Of a DNA stretch of 47,962 bases, positions 28,157-36,621 are shown one piece after another. The DNA is from Candidatus Sumerlaeota bacterium. Lineage in GTDB: Bacteria; Sumerlaeota; Sumerlaeia; SLMS01. Position 1 is the first letter of the stretch, and each line of letters begins with the position of its first letter. The DNA lies in NCBI GenBank assembly GCA_007133495.1, contig SLMS01000266.1, forward strand, positions 1 through 47,962, read 5' to 3'. Made by a program: the position numbers and the translations under genes. The notes under the pieces were generated by a model that saw only the letters and a program-made list of their open reading frames with translations, was not told the origin of the DNA and made no database searches.

Positions 28157-28199
28157 TGCGGGGTATTGGAGCGCTGTTCCGGCTTGCGCCGGGAATTAC

Positions 28200-28211
28200 T
28201 TCAAGCTTGAA
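28200..28211. repeat. 12-bp perfect palindrome TTCAAGCTTGAA
   Basis: Perfect palindrome in the 183-bp gap before the transporter gene, 9 nt upstream of the main hairpin. It could be a dimeric regulator site or part of a structured leader. Confidence 0.35.
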
Positions 28212-28220
28212 ATTTCTCCC

Positions 28221-28246
28221 GTCAGGCTTGGCTGCCAAGCCTTGAC
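28221..28246 (+). other. Strong stem-loop in the transporter leader
   Basis: GTCA-GGCTTGG, loop CTG, CCAAGCC-T-TGAC: an 11-bp stem with one bulged T. No U tract follows, so a simple intrinsic terminator is unlikely in the plus direction. Could be a REP-like repeat, an attenuator element or an mRNA-stability structure. Confidence 0.55.
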
Positions 28247-28287
28247 CGCCCCAACGCGGCCGGGAAACCTCCAGCCAACTTGGAGCA

Positions 28288-28304
28288 GGCGGAGTACCTC
28301 CGCC
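28288..28304 (+). other. Second stem-loop GGCGGAG-TAC-CTCCGCC
   Basis: Perfect 7-bp stem with a 3-nt loop, 35 nt before the transporter ATG. Together with the preceding hairpin and palindrome it makes this leader unusually structured. Confidence 0.45.
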
Positions 28305-28339
28305 GTCTCAACACCATCATCCGGCCCTCAGGAGTCTTC

Positions 28340-30862
28340 ATGGAAGCCAACCTTATCGTCGGTCTTGTGATTCTGGTGATTTTCTTCGCCGCTGCGGCGG
28401 TGATGTTTACGCGAACGCTGCCCGCGTTGCTTGTGCTTCCGGTCATGGCGCTGGGTATCGCCGGTTCGACGGCACTGATTACGGGGGAACTGTCGTTTCG
28501 CGACATCAACGAAGGGGTGATCGCGGCGGGTGCCTTCCGGCTGCATGAGGCGATCATCGTGGCGATGTTCGGCGGCATCATTTCGTTCATGATGCAGAAG
28601 TCGGGCGTGGCGGAGAGCCTGGTGAAGAACGCGGCAGAGCTTATCGGGGACAACCCGCTGGGCGTTTCGATTTTCGCCATGGGCCTGGTGTCGCTGCTCT
28701 TCACGAGCATCGGCGGCCTCGGCGCGATCATCATGGTGGCGATGGTGGTGCTCCCGATGCTGGCGACGGTGGGTGTGCCTCCGGTGGCGGCGGGTGGCAT
28801 CATGCTGTTCGGGATCAGCGTCGGTGGTATTCTGAACGCCGGGACCTGGGTGCTGTATGCGAACATTGTGAGTATCCCGGTGGAGGAAGTGCGGCAGTTC
28901 GCGCTGATGGTGTTCTTTCTGAGCGCGCTTGCGGGGGTTACGTTCATCGTGGTGGAGCTTTACCGGGGCGGGGTGTTGCGCTCGGTGAAGACGGCCATCG
29001 CGGTGCTGACGGGCGTGGGGGTGCTGGCGGTCCTGGTGGCCGGCGGTATCATCCTCTATTCGATTATCTGGGGGTGGAACGGCGGCGAGGCTGTCGCGGC
29101 CGAGGCAGCGGCGGTGGAGGACGTGGCACCGGCGATTCCGGCGTGGCTTGTCTATTCGGTCCGGAGTATCTTTGCGGTGTTCTTCGTCGTGGTGCTGGGC
29201 ATTGCCACCTACGATCACGTTGCCAAAGTGAAGCACTGGCGCCAGCAGATCGTGGAGGTGAAGTGGTACGCCTACCTGATCCCCATCATGCCGCTGATCC
29301 TGATCATTGTGTTCGACGTGGCGATTCTGGCGGCGTTTTTCTTCGGGCTTCTGTATGCGATATATACGACGCTGCGGCCGGGCACGGTGAACATGACGGT
29401 GCAGTGCATGATCAACGGGAGTTCGGCGGTGCTGCCGGCGGCGCTTCTGATGCTGGGGATCGGCATTTTGCTGAACTCGATTCTGGGGCCGGTGGGCTGG
29501 TCGGCGGCGAACGCCTCGGCGCGGGTGGTGAAGGTCGATCTGGTGCGTGAGCAGCGGATCGCCAGTCTTCCGCTGCATAATGGGGACCTTCCGGCGGGGG
29601 CGCTGATCACGTTCGGCGAGAGACGCGGTTTTCTTGGTACGGACTCGGTCCCCGGGCGGGTGATAGAATTGAATCTGGATACGTTCGAACGAGCCGGCGA
29701 AATCACCCTGCCAGCGGGGGAGGACCGGCTGGTATCGGGAGCAGTGGGGCCAGGCGGCGAGTTTGCCTATTTCGGCACAAACACAACGCCAGGGCGGGTT
29801 GTCAAAATCGAGCTTGAGGAGTTCGAACGGGCCGACGCGCTGACTCTGCCGTTGGGCGAGAACGAACTGCGGGTGGCGCTGATGGCCCCGGAGGGCGACG
29901 CTGTCTATTTTGCCACGAGCGGATACCCGGCGCGCCTGGTCCGGATCGACCTGGAGACGTTCGAACGGACTGACTCCCTTCTGCTGGAGGAGGGCGAAGG
30001 CGATATCGTCTCGGGCTTCCTCTCTCCGGAGGGCGACACGGCCTATCTGGCGACGCGCACCTCGCCCGGCCGGCTGGTCCGCGTCGATCTGGAGTCGTTT
30101 GAGCGCGTGGACTCGATTGTCTTCGAGGACGGGGAGGACAACCCGGCCAGCGTAGCGGTCAGCCGCGACGGGGCTTTTGCGTACTTTGGGACAGATACCG
30201 TGCCCGCCCGTGTCGTGCAGGTGGACATGCGGAGTTTCGAGAGAACGGATGCTCTGGTAATCGAAGATGAGGCGGTGCAGGAGGCGTTTGTCAGTGCGGT
30301 GATGGCGCAGGACGGCACGGCGGCGTGGTTCGGCACGGCGGGCGTCCCGGGGCACCTGGTGAAGGTCGATCTGGAGCCGTTCGAGCACGTATCGACAGTG
30401 GCGCTGAGACCGGGCGAGGACCGCCCGGCCAGCGTGGTTCTGTCGCCGGACGGCAACTTCGCGTACTTCGGGACGGCGGTGGGTGAGCCTGAGTGGCCCG
30501 TCAACGCCGCCATCGAGCCGGTTATCAATGAGATCGTGCCGGGGAACCGGCTGCTGTACGTGCTGGTGTTTGTGGCGCTGGCTCCGTTGGCGCTCTACCG
30601 GGGACCGCTGAACATGTGGGGGCTCGGGAGCGGCGTTGCGGCGATTCTTATACTCGGCGATGCGATGACCGGTGCGGCGGTGATGGCGATGATTCTCACC
30701 GTGGGCATGATCCAGGGCATCTGCGACCCGACGAACACGCACAACGTGTGGCTGGCGAACGAGCTGCGTGTGGACGTGCAGACGCTGATGTGGCGCACGC
30801 TACCCTACGTCTGGGGGATGGTCGTGGTCGGGCTGACCGTCTCCGCATTCATCAACTTCTGA
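28340..30862 (+). CDS. Ion-transporter-like permease with an embedded seven-bladed beta-propeller
   Basis: 840 aa from ATG 28340, with AGGAG 5 nt upstream. Residues ~1-385 are multi-TM, with Gly-rich reentrant-like text FTSIGGLGAIIMVAMVVLPM and FGISVGGILNAGTWVLY as in the ion-transporter (IT) superfamily. Residues 391-715 are seven tandem repeats of 46-48 aa (starts 391, 438, 484, 530, 576, 622, 670) with consensus PGR-V-VDLE-FER-D-L-L--GE---S---SP-G--AYFGT, as in YVTN-type propellers. TM segments resume at ~735 and end with GICDPTNTHNVWLANEL. Seven units match one closed propeller. The following hydantoinase-like gene suggests a cyclic amide or imide substrate, which is inference. Confidence 0.8.
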   Translation: MEANLIVGLVILVIFFAAAAVMFTRTLPALLVLPVMALGIAGSTALITGELSFRDINEGVIAAGAFRLHEAIIVAMFGGIISFMMQKSGVAESLVKNAAELIGDNPLGVSIFAMGLVSLLFTSIGGLGAIIMVAMVVLPMLATVGVPPVAAGGIMLFGISVGGILNAGTWVLYANIVSIPVEEVRQFALMVFFLSALAGVTFIVVELYRGGVLRSVKTAIAVLTGVGVLAVLVAGGIILYSIIWGWNGGEAVAAEAAAVEDVAPAIPAWLVYSVRSIFAVFFVVVLGIATYDHVAKVKHWRQQIVEVKWYAYLIPIMPLILIIVFDVAILAAFFFGLLYAIYTTLRPGTVNMTVQCMINGSSAVLPAALLMLGIGILLNSILGPVGWSAANASARVVKVDLVREQRIASLPLHNGDLPAGALITFGERRGFLGTDSVPGRVIELNLDTFERAGEITLPAGEDRLVSGAVGPGGEFAYFGTNTTPGRVVKIELEEFERADALTLPLGENELRVALMAPEGDAVYFATSGYPARLVRIDLETFERTDSLLLEEGEGDIVSGFLSPEGDTAYLATRTSPGRLVRVDLESFERVDSIVFEDGEDNPASVAVSRDGAFAYFGTDTVPARVVQVDMRSFERTDALVIEDEAVQEAFVSAVMAQDGTAAWFGTAGVPGHLVKVDLEPFEHVSTVALRPGEDRPASVVLSPDGNFAYFGTAVGEPEWPVNAAIEPVINEIVPGNRLLYVLVFVALAPLALYRGPLNMWGLGSGVAAILILGDAMTGAAVMAMILTVGMIQGICDPTNTHNVWLANELRVDVQTLMWRTLPYVWGMVVVGLTVSAFINF

Positions 30863-30877
30863 GGATACCGCGCAAAC

Positions 30878-33052
30878 ATGGAAGAGACCCAGGAAAAGCG
30901 GCGGATCAAAATCGGTATAGACGTGGGGGGCACGTTCACGCACGCTGTGGCGGTGGACCTCTCCACGATGGAGCTGGCGGGCAAGGCGGTGGTCCCGACG
31001 ACGCACACGGCGAAGGCGGGCGTGGCCGCCGGGGTCGTGGAATCGATGAAGAAGCTGCTGGAGGAGACGCGCGTTCAGCCGGGGGAAGTCGTCCTGATCG
31101 CCCACAGCACGACGCAGGCAACGAATGCGCTGCTGGAAGGCGACGTGGCGAAGGTCGGCATCGTGGCAATGGCAACGGGTGCCGGGGGCGTACGGGCCCG
31201 CTCGGAGGCGCGCACGGGTGATATCGAACTCTCCGAAGGGAAGTTCCTCCGCACCGGATTCCGCTATCTCGATACGGAAACGGACTTCAATGAGGAGCGG
31301 GTCCGGCAGGTGATCCGCGAACTCCAGGAGGAGGGCTGCGAGGCGATCGTTTCGACGGAGTCGTTCGGCGTGGACAAGCCCGAGCGGGAGCAGCTCGTGG
31401 AGAAGATCGCGTTGGAGATGGGCCTTGCGGCGTGCGCCAGCAGCTCGCTCTCCCAGCTATACGGCCTCCGCGTACGCACGCGCACGGCAGTCATCAATGC
31501 GAGCATGCTGCCGAAGATGCTCGAAACGGCGAACATGACCGAGCAGGCCGTGCGTGAAAGTGGTATAGACGTACCGCTCATGGTGATGCGTTCGGACGGC
31601 GGGATCATGGACATCGAGGCGATGCGCAAACGCCCGATTCTCACGATGCTGAGCGGTCCGGCCGCGGGCGTGGCGGCGGCGCTGATGTACGAGCGCATTT
31701 CCGACGGGTGCATGGTGGAGGTGGGCGGCACGTCCTCCGACATCTGCGTGATCAAGAACGGCCGGCCGATCATCACCAACGGCGAGGTGGGCGGACACCG
31801 GCTCTTCGTGCGGACGCTGGACGTGCGGACCGTCGGCATCGCGGGCGGCTCCGTCCCGCGTGTGCGGCGCGGCAAGCTGGTGGATGTGGGGCCGCGGAGC
31901 GCTCACATCGCCGGACTTGGCTATGATTCGTTCACTGAAGGCCTCAAGGACAAGGAACTGGAGGCCGCCAACGTGCAGCCGAAGCCGGACGACCCGGAGG
32001 ACTACCTCGGGCTGCGCGTCAGCGGGGCGGAGAAACCTACGGTGACGATTACGCCCACCGGCGCCGCCAACATGCTGGGGCTGGCGAGTGGTTACGGAAA
32101 AGGAAACATGGATACCATCCGGCGTTGCTATGACGCGGTGGGAAAGATGACTGGCTATACGGCGGAAAAACTGGCGGACCGGGTGCTGGATATCTCGACG
32201 AAGAAGATCATTCCGGTGGTGAAGGCGATGCTCAGCGAGCACAAACTGTGGGGCCGGAAGATCACCTTCGTGGGCGGTGGCGGCGGAGCGGAGGCGCTCG
32301 TTCCGTACACCGCTCAGAAGATGAAGCTGGAGCACCGGATCGCGCGGAACACCGAAGTTATCTCCGCCATCGGCGTGGCGCTGGGGATCATCCAGGACAC
32401 GGTGGAGCGGACGATCCTGAACCCGGGCGAGTCTGACCTCGTGGCCATCCGCCGCGAGGCGATCGAGTCGGTGCAGCGCATGGGCGCCGACCCGAACTCG
32501 ATCCAGGTGACTGTGGAGGTTGACCGCCAGACCAAGCGCGTGACCGCGACGGCACAGGGGACGCCGGAGCTTCGGACGCGTTCGCTCGGCGGAGAGCTGC
32601 CGCCACCGGAGAAGCTGCGCGAGGCGGCTGCCGAAGTGATGGGCGCCGATCCAGGGCGTGTCCAGGAGGTCAACGAGCCGGACTCCAGTTGGCTGCGGGT
32701 GTTCCATGCCGAGGTGGACAAGAAAATCCTACTCGGTCTGCTGACAACGATCCGCACCCCTGTTGCAATCGTGGACAAGGAAGGGATCGTGCGACTGCAG
32801 TTGCCGGACGCGCGGGTGGATTACGTCTCTCCGGCCGAGGCCGACCAGGCGATTCAGAAGATCATCGAGCAGTTCACGACCTACGGCGACGGTGGCGAGG
32901 TGCTCCCGGATATTTTCATTGTGAAGCCGGGGCAGATCGCCGACCTGACGGGGCTTGTGGACGCCTCGCAGATGCTCGGCGTTGCGCGCGTGGAAGTGCA
33001 ACCACTCTCCAGCGACGAGAAAGTTGTGCTTGTGAGCTGCCGCAAGGGCTGA
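30878..33052 (+). CDS. Hydantoinase/oxoprolinase-family ATPase with C-terminal extension
   Basis: 724-aa HyuA/OplA-type protein: ATP-dependent opening of cyclic amides (hydantoins, 5-oxoproline) or a related carboxylase subunit. The N-terminal IGIDVGGTFTHAVAVD (phosphate-binding, residues ~8-23), HSTTQATNALLEGDVA (~68-83), LSGPAAGVAAALMYERI and VEVGGTSSDICVIKNGRP are all clear; WGRKITFVGGGGGAEALVP is the second nucleotide motif. The core ends near 510; about 210 further residues form an alpha/beta tail not typical of HyuA. No hyuB partner is present. Starts 15 nt after the propeller permease: a two-gene operon. Confidence 0.88.
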   Translation: MEETQEKRRIKIGIDVGGTFTHAVAVDLSTMELAGKAVVPTTHTAKAGVAAGVVESMKKLLEETRVQPGEVVLIAHSTTQATNALLEGDVAKVGIVAMATGAGGVRARSEARTGDIELSEGKFLRTGFRYLDTETDFNEERVRQVIRELQEEGCEAIVSTESFGVDKPEREQLVEKIALEMGLAACASSSLSQLYGLRVRTRTAVINASMLPKMLETANMTEQAVRESGIDVPLMVMRSDGGIMDIEAMRKRPILTMLSGPAAGVAAALMYERISDGCMVEVGGTSSDICVIKNGRPIITNGEVGGHRLFVRTLDVRTVGIAGGSVPRVRRGKLVDVGPRSAHIAGLGYDSFTEGLKDKELEAANVQPKPDDPEDYLGLRVSGAEKPTVTITPTGAANMLGLASGYGKGNMDTIRRCYDAVGKMTGYTAEKLADRVLDISTKKIIPVVKAMLSEHKLWGRKITFVGGGGGAEALVPYTAQKMKLEHRIARNTEVISAIGVALGIIQDTVERTILNPGESDLVAIRREAIESVQRMGADPNSIQVTVEVDRQTKRVTATAQGTPELRTRSLGGELPPPEKLREAAAEVMGADPGRVQEVNEPDSSWLRVFHAEVDKKILLGLLTTIRTPVAIVDKEGIVRLQLPDARVDYVSPAEADQAIQKIIEQFTTYGDGGEVLPDIFIVKPGQIADLTGLVDASQMLGVARVEVQPLSSDEKVVLVSCRKG

Positions 33053-33124
33053 TTGAGTGCGGGCGCCTTTGCCGGTGGGCCGCCCCCCACACCGGCTCCA
33101 GTCACCCACCAAGGAGCCGTGGCC

Positions 33125-34012
33125 GTGCTTCGCTTTAGCTGGCTAGCTGCCCTGCTGTTCATCTGTGCCGGACTATCCGGCTGTACTGAGACCATCGTTG
33201 AAGCCGAGGAGAGCCCTGAGATGACTCCCAAAGCCGAAGAACCCTCGTTCAACAAGGCGGAAATCCCGTGGAGGGTGTTTCACGATGAAGCGCCGGTCCG
33301 CTCCGGTCCCACGCAGGATGCCGGCGTCGTGAGGACGGTGACGCGCGGCGACCACGTTTTCGGGATGGAGATGGAAGTTCATCCGGAGACGAACGAGGAG
33401 TGGCTGCTTCTCGACGCGGAAAAGCACGGCGAGGAAGGGCTGTATATCTCCCGCTCGACGGTGCATCGTGTGCATCCGTCGAACGAAGTGGACGGGAACC
33501 TGCCTTTCGGCGAGGAACGCGTGGACCGGTGGTGGGGGCTCCCGTTGGATTACGAGCCGTCCGACCTGATTTCGCTTCCGGCCCAGTACACACGCGGCGG
33601 CCGTGAGCAACAACTCCGGCGCGAAGCGGCCGAGGCGCTCATGGAGATGCTGGACGAGGCGCGCGAGGAGGGTATAGACATCAGGGTGACGTCCTCATAC
33701 CGGTCGGGACCCCGGCAGCGTGATATTTATCTGCGGAACATCGGCCGGCGCGGCCCCGGCCAGCGGTCGAGCGCTCCGCCCGGGCACAGCGAGCATCAAC
33801 TCGGCACGACGGTGGACCTCACCGACCCCGAGGGCCAGCACACCTTCAGCCGCACGTTCGACGAGACGCCATACGGTGCCTGGCTGGAGGAAAACGCCGA
33901 GCGGTTCGGGTTCATACGTTCGTATTACCCGCACAACGTGGAGGAGACGGGGTATATCTCCGAGCCCTGGCACTGGCGCTATCACGGCAGGCCAGAGGCA
34001 GGGGAGAAGTAG
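33125..34012 (+). CDS. VanY-like D-Ala-D-Ala carboxypeptidase lipoprotein with SH3-like domain
   Basis: 295 aa from GTG 33125, 8 nt after AAGGAG. A lipoprotein signal runs to the lipobox LSGC (Cys ~20). An SH3b-like domain (~45-130, APVRSGPTQDAGVVRTV) precedes the VanY/DacB-type M15 peptidase: TSSYRSGPRQRDIY, then GHSEHQLGTTVDLT (zinc His and Asp) and EPWHWRY (third zinc His). It should trim peptidoglycan stem peptides in the periplasm. Co-directional with the hydantoinase gene, 72 bp away. Confidence 0.88.
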   Translation: MLRFSWLAALLFICAGLSGCTETIVEAEESPEMTPKAEEPSFNKAEIPWRVFHDEAPVRSGPTQDAGVVRTVTRGDHVFGMEMEVHPETNEEWLLLDAEKHGEEGLYISRSTVHRVHPSNEVDGNLPFGEERVDRWWGLPLDYEPSDLISLPAQYTRGGREQQLRREAAEALMEMLDEAREEGIDIRVTSSYRSGPRQRDIYLRNIGRRGPGQRSSAPPGHSEHQLGTTVDLTDPEGQHTFSRTFDETPYGAWLEENAERFGFIRSYYPHNVEETGYISEPWHWRYHGRPEAGEK

Positions 34013-34108
34013 TTCCCCCCTCTCATAACTCGTAAGGTGCAGTGGAGGGCCGCCGCCACCCACGTTTCACTCGGAGAGCAGCTTCGCGTCCTCCGCGGCT
34101 GATACTGC
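34013..34108. other. Convergent gap without identifiable elements
   Basis: 96 bp between the VanY-like and phosphatase-like genes. No good terminator hairpin and no ORF were found. Confidence 0.5.
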
Positions 34109-35374
34109 TCATCGCTGGTCCGAGGTTGTTTCCTTTGCAACCGGTGGAGTCATGGGCACTTCGTCAATCACCTTGCCGTCGGGGTTTATGGCCACGAAGC
34201 CCTGCAGGTCGTTGTGGATCGTCATGATGACAGCGTTGCGGACGGTTTCGGCGCGCTCCAGGTACCAGGTGGCCTCCGGCAACTTGACCTGACGGGGCGC
34301 GACCCCCCATGCGCCGTCGCCAATATAGACGATGCCATCCTCGGCTTCCAGGTTTTCGCGAATGGGCACGGTGCGTTTGTACGAGTGATCGTGATTTTCG
34401 AAAACCACGCGGACTCCGTACTGCTCGAACAGCGGCACCCAGTTCAGCCGCACGGCGGTGCTTCCGCTCTCCCCAAAAGCGCGCACGGATGGCCAGGCCG
34501 GCTGGTGATAGACGGGCACCACGTGCGTGACGTCCGTGCGGGCGGCCAGGGTCTCCTGCAACCATGCCGTCTGTACGCCTCCGATGGGGTTGGTGTGATT
34601 GGTGTCAAGGAGGAGGATGCTGAGGTAGTCTCCGAAGTCGAGGACGGTGTAGCCGGGCTGACCGGGCATGGCGAATAGTGTGTAGAAATACGGTGCTGCG
34701 GCGGCACGTGTTGCGTCAGTTTGTGTGTAACCGGGTATCCCCCAGGTGTATCCTCCGCGCACCTCGTGGTTGCCGATGGCGACGAGGATGGGCACGGCAC
34801 GGCCGTCCGCTGCGATCAGCGTATCGGTAACCGCGTCAAACCAATCGAACCAGCGGTCTATCTTGTCTTCCCGCCCGTCGGCGTAGGCCAGATCACCGCC
34901 CCAGACGATGAAGTCGGGGTCGTGCTCCATGACCTGACTGTTCATCGCCCGCATCCACCTCCTGTCATGCATGGTGTCACCACCGGCGGCAATGCGGATG
35001 GGCTCATCGGCTGTCTCCGGCATGGTGCGGAAACGGTAGATGCGCGACTGCGGGCCGAAGCGGAATTCGTAGCTGGTGCCGGGCAGCAGCCCGGAAAGGT
35101 GCACCCGGTAAACGTCGCGTTCCGTAGAGAAGGGGAAGGGGAAAGTGGTGGCCTCCGGTGCGGGGCGCCAGAAGGTGTGCCCTTCGCGCCGGTACTGCAG
35201 CGTTGTGAGGGGGATTTCCGTGTCCAGATGCCAATCCACCACCATTGTGGTGGTGGGGTCCTCGGTCCAGGTCAGATAGATGGCCCGCGGCACAAGCGTA
35301 CCCGTGTCCTCAGGCACACTGAAGAAGATGATGGTGCCAAGGAGAAGGCTGGGGAACAGGGATATTCGCCACAC
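34109..35374 (-). CDS. Secreted purple-acid-phosphatase-like metallophosphoesterase
   Basis: 421 aa, GTG start. An N-terminal hydrophobic segment (~5-19) acts as signal or anchor. A fibronectin-III-like domain (~28-115: YLTWTEDPTTTMVVDW, then LPGTSYEFRFG) is followed by the phosphoesterase: GGDTMHD, WGGDLAYADG, AIGNHE, VPVYHQPAW and FENHDHSYKR, matching the PAP order D-D-Y-N-H-H-H. Probably hydrolyses phosphate monoesters in the periplasm. It is the last gene of the minus-strand sugar operon, 114 bp after GH172, so it might have its own promoter. No Shine-Dalgarno is visible. Confidence 0.88.
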   Translation of the reverse strand: MWRISLFPSLLLGTIIFFSVPEDTGTLVPRAIYLTWTEDPTTTMVVDWHLDTEIPLTTLQYRREGHTFWRPAPEATTFPFPFSTERDVYRVHLSGLLPGTSYEFRFGPQSRIYRFRTMPETADEPIRIAAGGDTMHDRRWMRAMNSQVMEHDPDFIVWGGDLAYADGREDKIDRWFDWFDAVTDTLIAADGRAVPILVAIGNHEVRGGYTWGIPGYTQTDATRAAAAPYFYTLFAMPGQPGYTVLDFGDYLSILLLDTNHTNPIGGVQTAWLQETLAARTDVTHVVPVYHQPAWPSVRAFGESGSTAVRLNWVPLFEQYGVRVVFENHDHSYKRTVPIRENLEAEDGIVYIGDGAWGVAPRQVKLPEATWYLERAETVRNAVIMTIHNDLQGFVAINPDGKVIDEVPMTPPVAKETTSDQR

Positions 35375-35488
35375 GGACGGGAGGCTCGCTTCTTGACAGG
35401 CTTGTTGATAGTCTGCGCCAGAGAAGGGCCGGTGTCGAGCGAAACCGCTTCGGTAAAACTGAGCCGCAGCTGCTTGGGTTTGGCGCTG

Positions 35489-36586
35489 TCAGACGATCTC
35501 CAGCTCCTCGGGTTGCGGGAGCGGGGGAAACGGCGCGTGCGGCTCACGCTGATACCAGAGGGCGGTGGACGAAATGTCGTCCTGCAGGGACAGGTATCGC
35601 GCCTTGCCGCCGCGCGGTTCGCGCCAGCCGAGGGCCTGGATCGTGACGCGCAGGTCCTTGTGGAAGCGGATGGGGTCCATCACGTGCCATCGGTACATAC
35701 CGAAGCGCCGGCCCTGTTTGGTTTGCCCATCTCCCTGAACGTGCTGGTGCAGGCCAAGGAAGGGCGTGCTGAAGGTGTGGTAGGTGCCCTGTGGCTGTTC
35801 GAAATTCCATGCACCGCCGAAGTAATCCTCGGTGCCGGTGCCGCAGATGGTGGGGTGGTCCTTGTCGCCGTCCATGTAGAACTTTATTTCGCCTTCGCCC
35901 CACCAACCGGTGTTGTTCACCTGCCAGCCGAGGTAGGTGCCGACGTAATGCCCCTTGCCGGTCACTCCGTCGAGCAGCGTGTGCGGCTGTTTGTAGGGGA
36001 GGGGGTTGCTACGGCGGAACTGCGCGTGGAGATAGGCGGCGTCTGCGGGGACGTCCGTAAGCGCGTAGGTGACCTGGTAATACAGCGCCCCGAGGTCGTC
36101 TTCGGTGAGGTTTTCGACAGCGATGCGGGCGGATTTGCGGAAGGGCATGGGCCAGTAGCTGTTCAGCCCCCCGGCGGGGTTCACCGAAATAGGCAGACTG
36201 TTGAGGTTGGCCTTCTCGTTCCAACCCATGCCGAAGAAATCGCCGAGAGGGACTTCTATGGAGGGGGTTTCCTCGCCGTCCCAGTAAATCCGGAGGACGA
36301 GTTTGCGCCAGTTCATGTGGTGGGTGGTGATCCAGATGTGCTGGATCACGCCTGGGCCTTCGATATCGGCCATGTTGAACTTCATGTACGGGCCGATCAA
36401 GGTGCAGGGAGAGACTTTCCAGCCGGGGCCGAGGCCGCGGGCAGGTTCGGCACCGGGGCCGTCCGTGGCCATGGCACCTTTGCCCTTCTCGCCTCTGGGG
36501 TTTTCCGCGCTGATCGAGCGCGTTTCGGCGTTGGACAGCATCGGCAGCCCGCCGAGAACCATTCCCGTTCCGCCCTGGAAGTTCAT
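35489..36586 (-). CDS. DUF2961 / GH172-family protein
   Basis: 365 aa, no signal peptide. The DUF2961 double jelly-roll family is now CAZy GH172, including alpha-fructofuranosidase/difructose dianhydride enzymes and D-arabinofuranosidases. Seen here: GPGVIQHIWIT, RIYWDGEETPSIEVPLGDFFG, the diagnostic CGTGTEDYFGGAWNF (Glu is a probable catalytic acid) and FGMYRWHVMDPIRF. Its position directly after the GH38 alpha-mannosidase (35-bp gap) suggests shared glycan breakdown. Exact linkage is not predictable. Confidence 0.9.
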   Translation of the reverse strand: MNFQGGTGMVLGGLPMLSNAETRSISAENPRGEKGKGAMATDGPGAEPARGLGPGWKVSPCTLIGPYMKFNMADIEGPGVIQHIWITTHHMNWRKLVLRIYWDGEETPSIEVPLGDFFGMGWNEKANLNSLPISVNPAGGLNSYWPMPFRKSARIAVENLTEDDLGALYYQVTYALTDVPADAAYLHAQFRRSNPLPYKQPHTLLDGVTGKGHYVGTYLGWQVNNTGWWGEGEIKFYMDGDKDHPTICGTGTEDYFGGAWNFEQPQGTYHTFSTPFLGLHQHVQGDGQTKQGRRFGMYRWHVMDPIRFHKDLRVTIQALGWREPRGGKARYLSLQDDISSTALWYQREPHAPFPPLPQPEELEIV

Positions 36587-36621
36587 GCCGTGGGTCCCTT
36601 TCGTATTGTCTATACGGACCG

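Noticed and set aside
29510-30500. Tandem 138-nt repeats considered as a CRISPR or minisatellite
   Set aside because: Repeats are in frame, diverged at DNA level and conserve protein positions typical of propeller blades.
28328-30742. Very long open frame antisense to the propeller permease
   Set aside because: Composition is Arg/His/Pro-rich as expected for a high-GC shadow frame; the plus-strand protein has clear TM and repeat structure.
35438-35455. GAAACCGCTTCGG as another LacI-type operator upstream of the phosphatase gene
   Set aside because: Self-complementarity is poor around the CG centre compared with the other sites.
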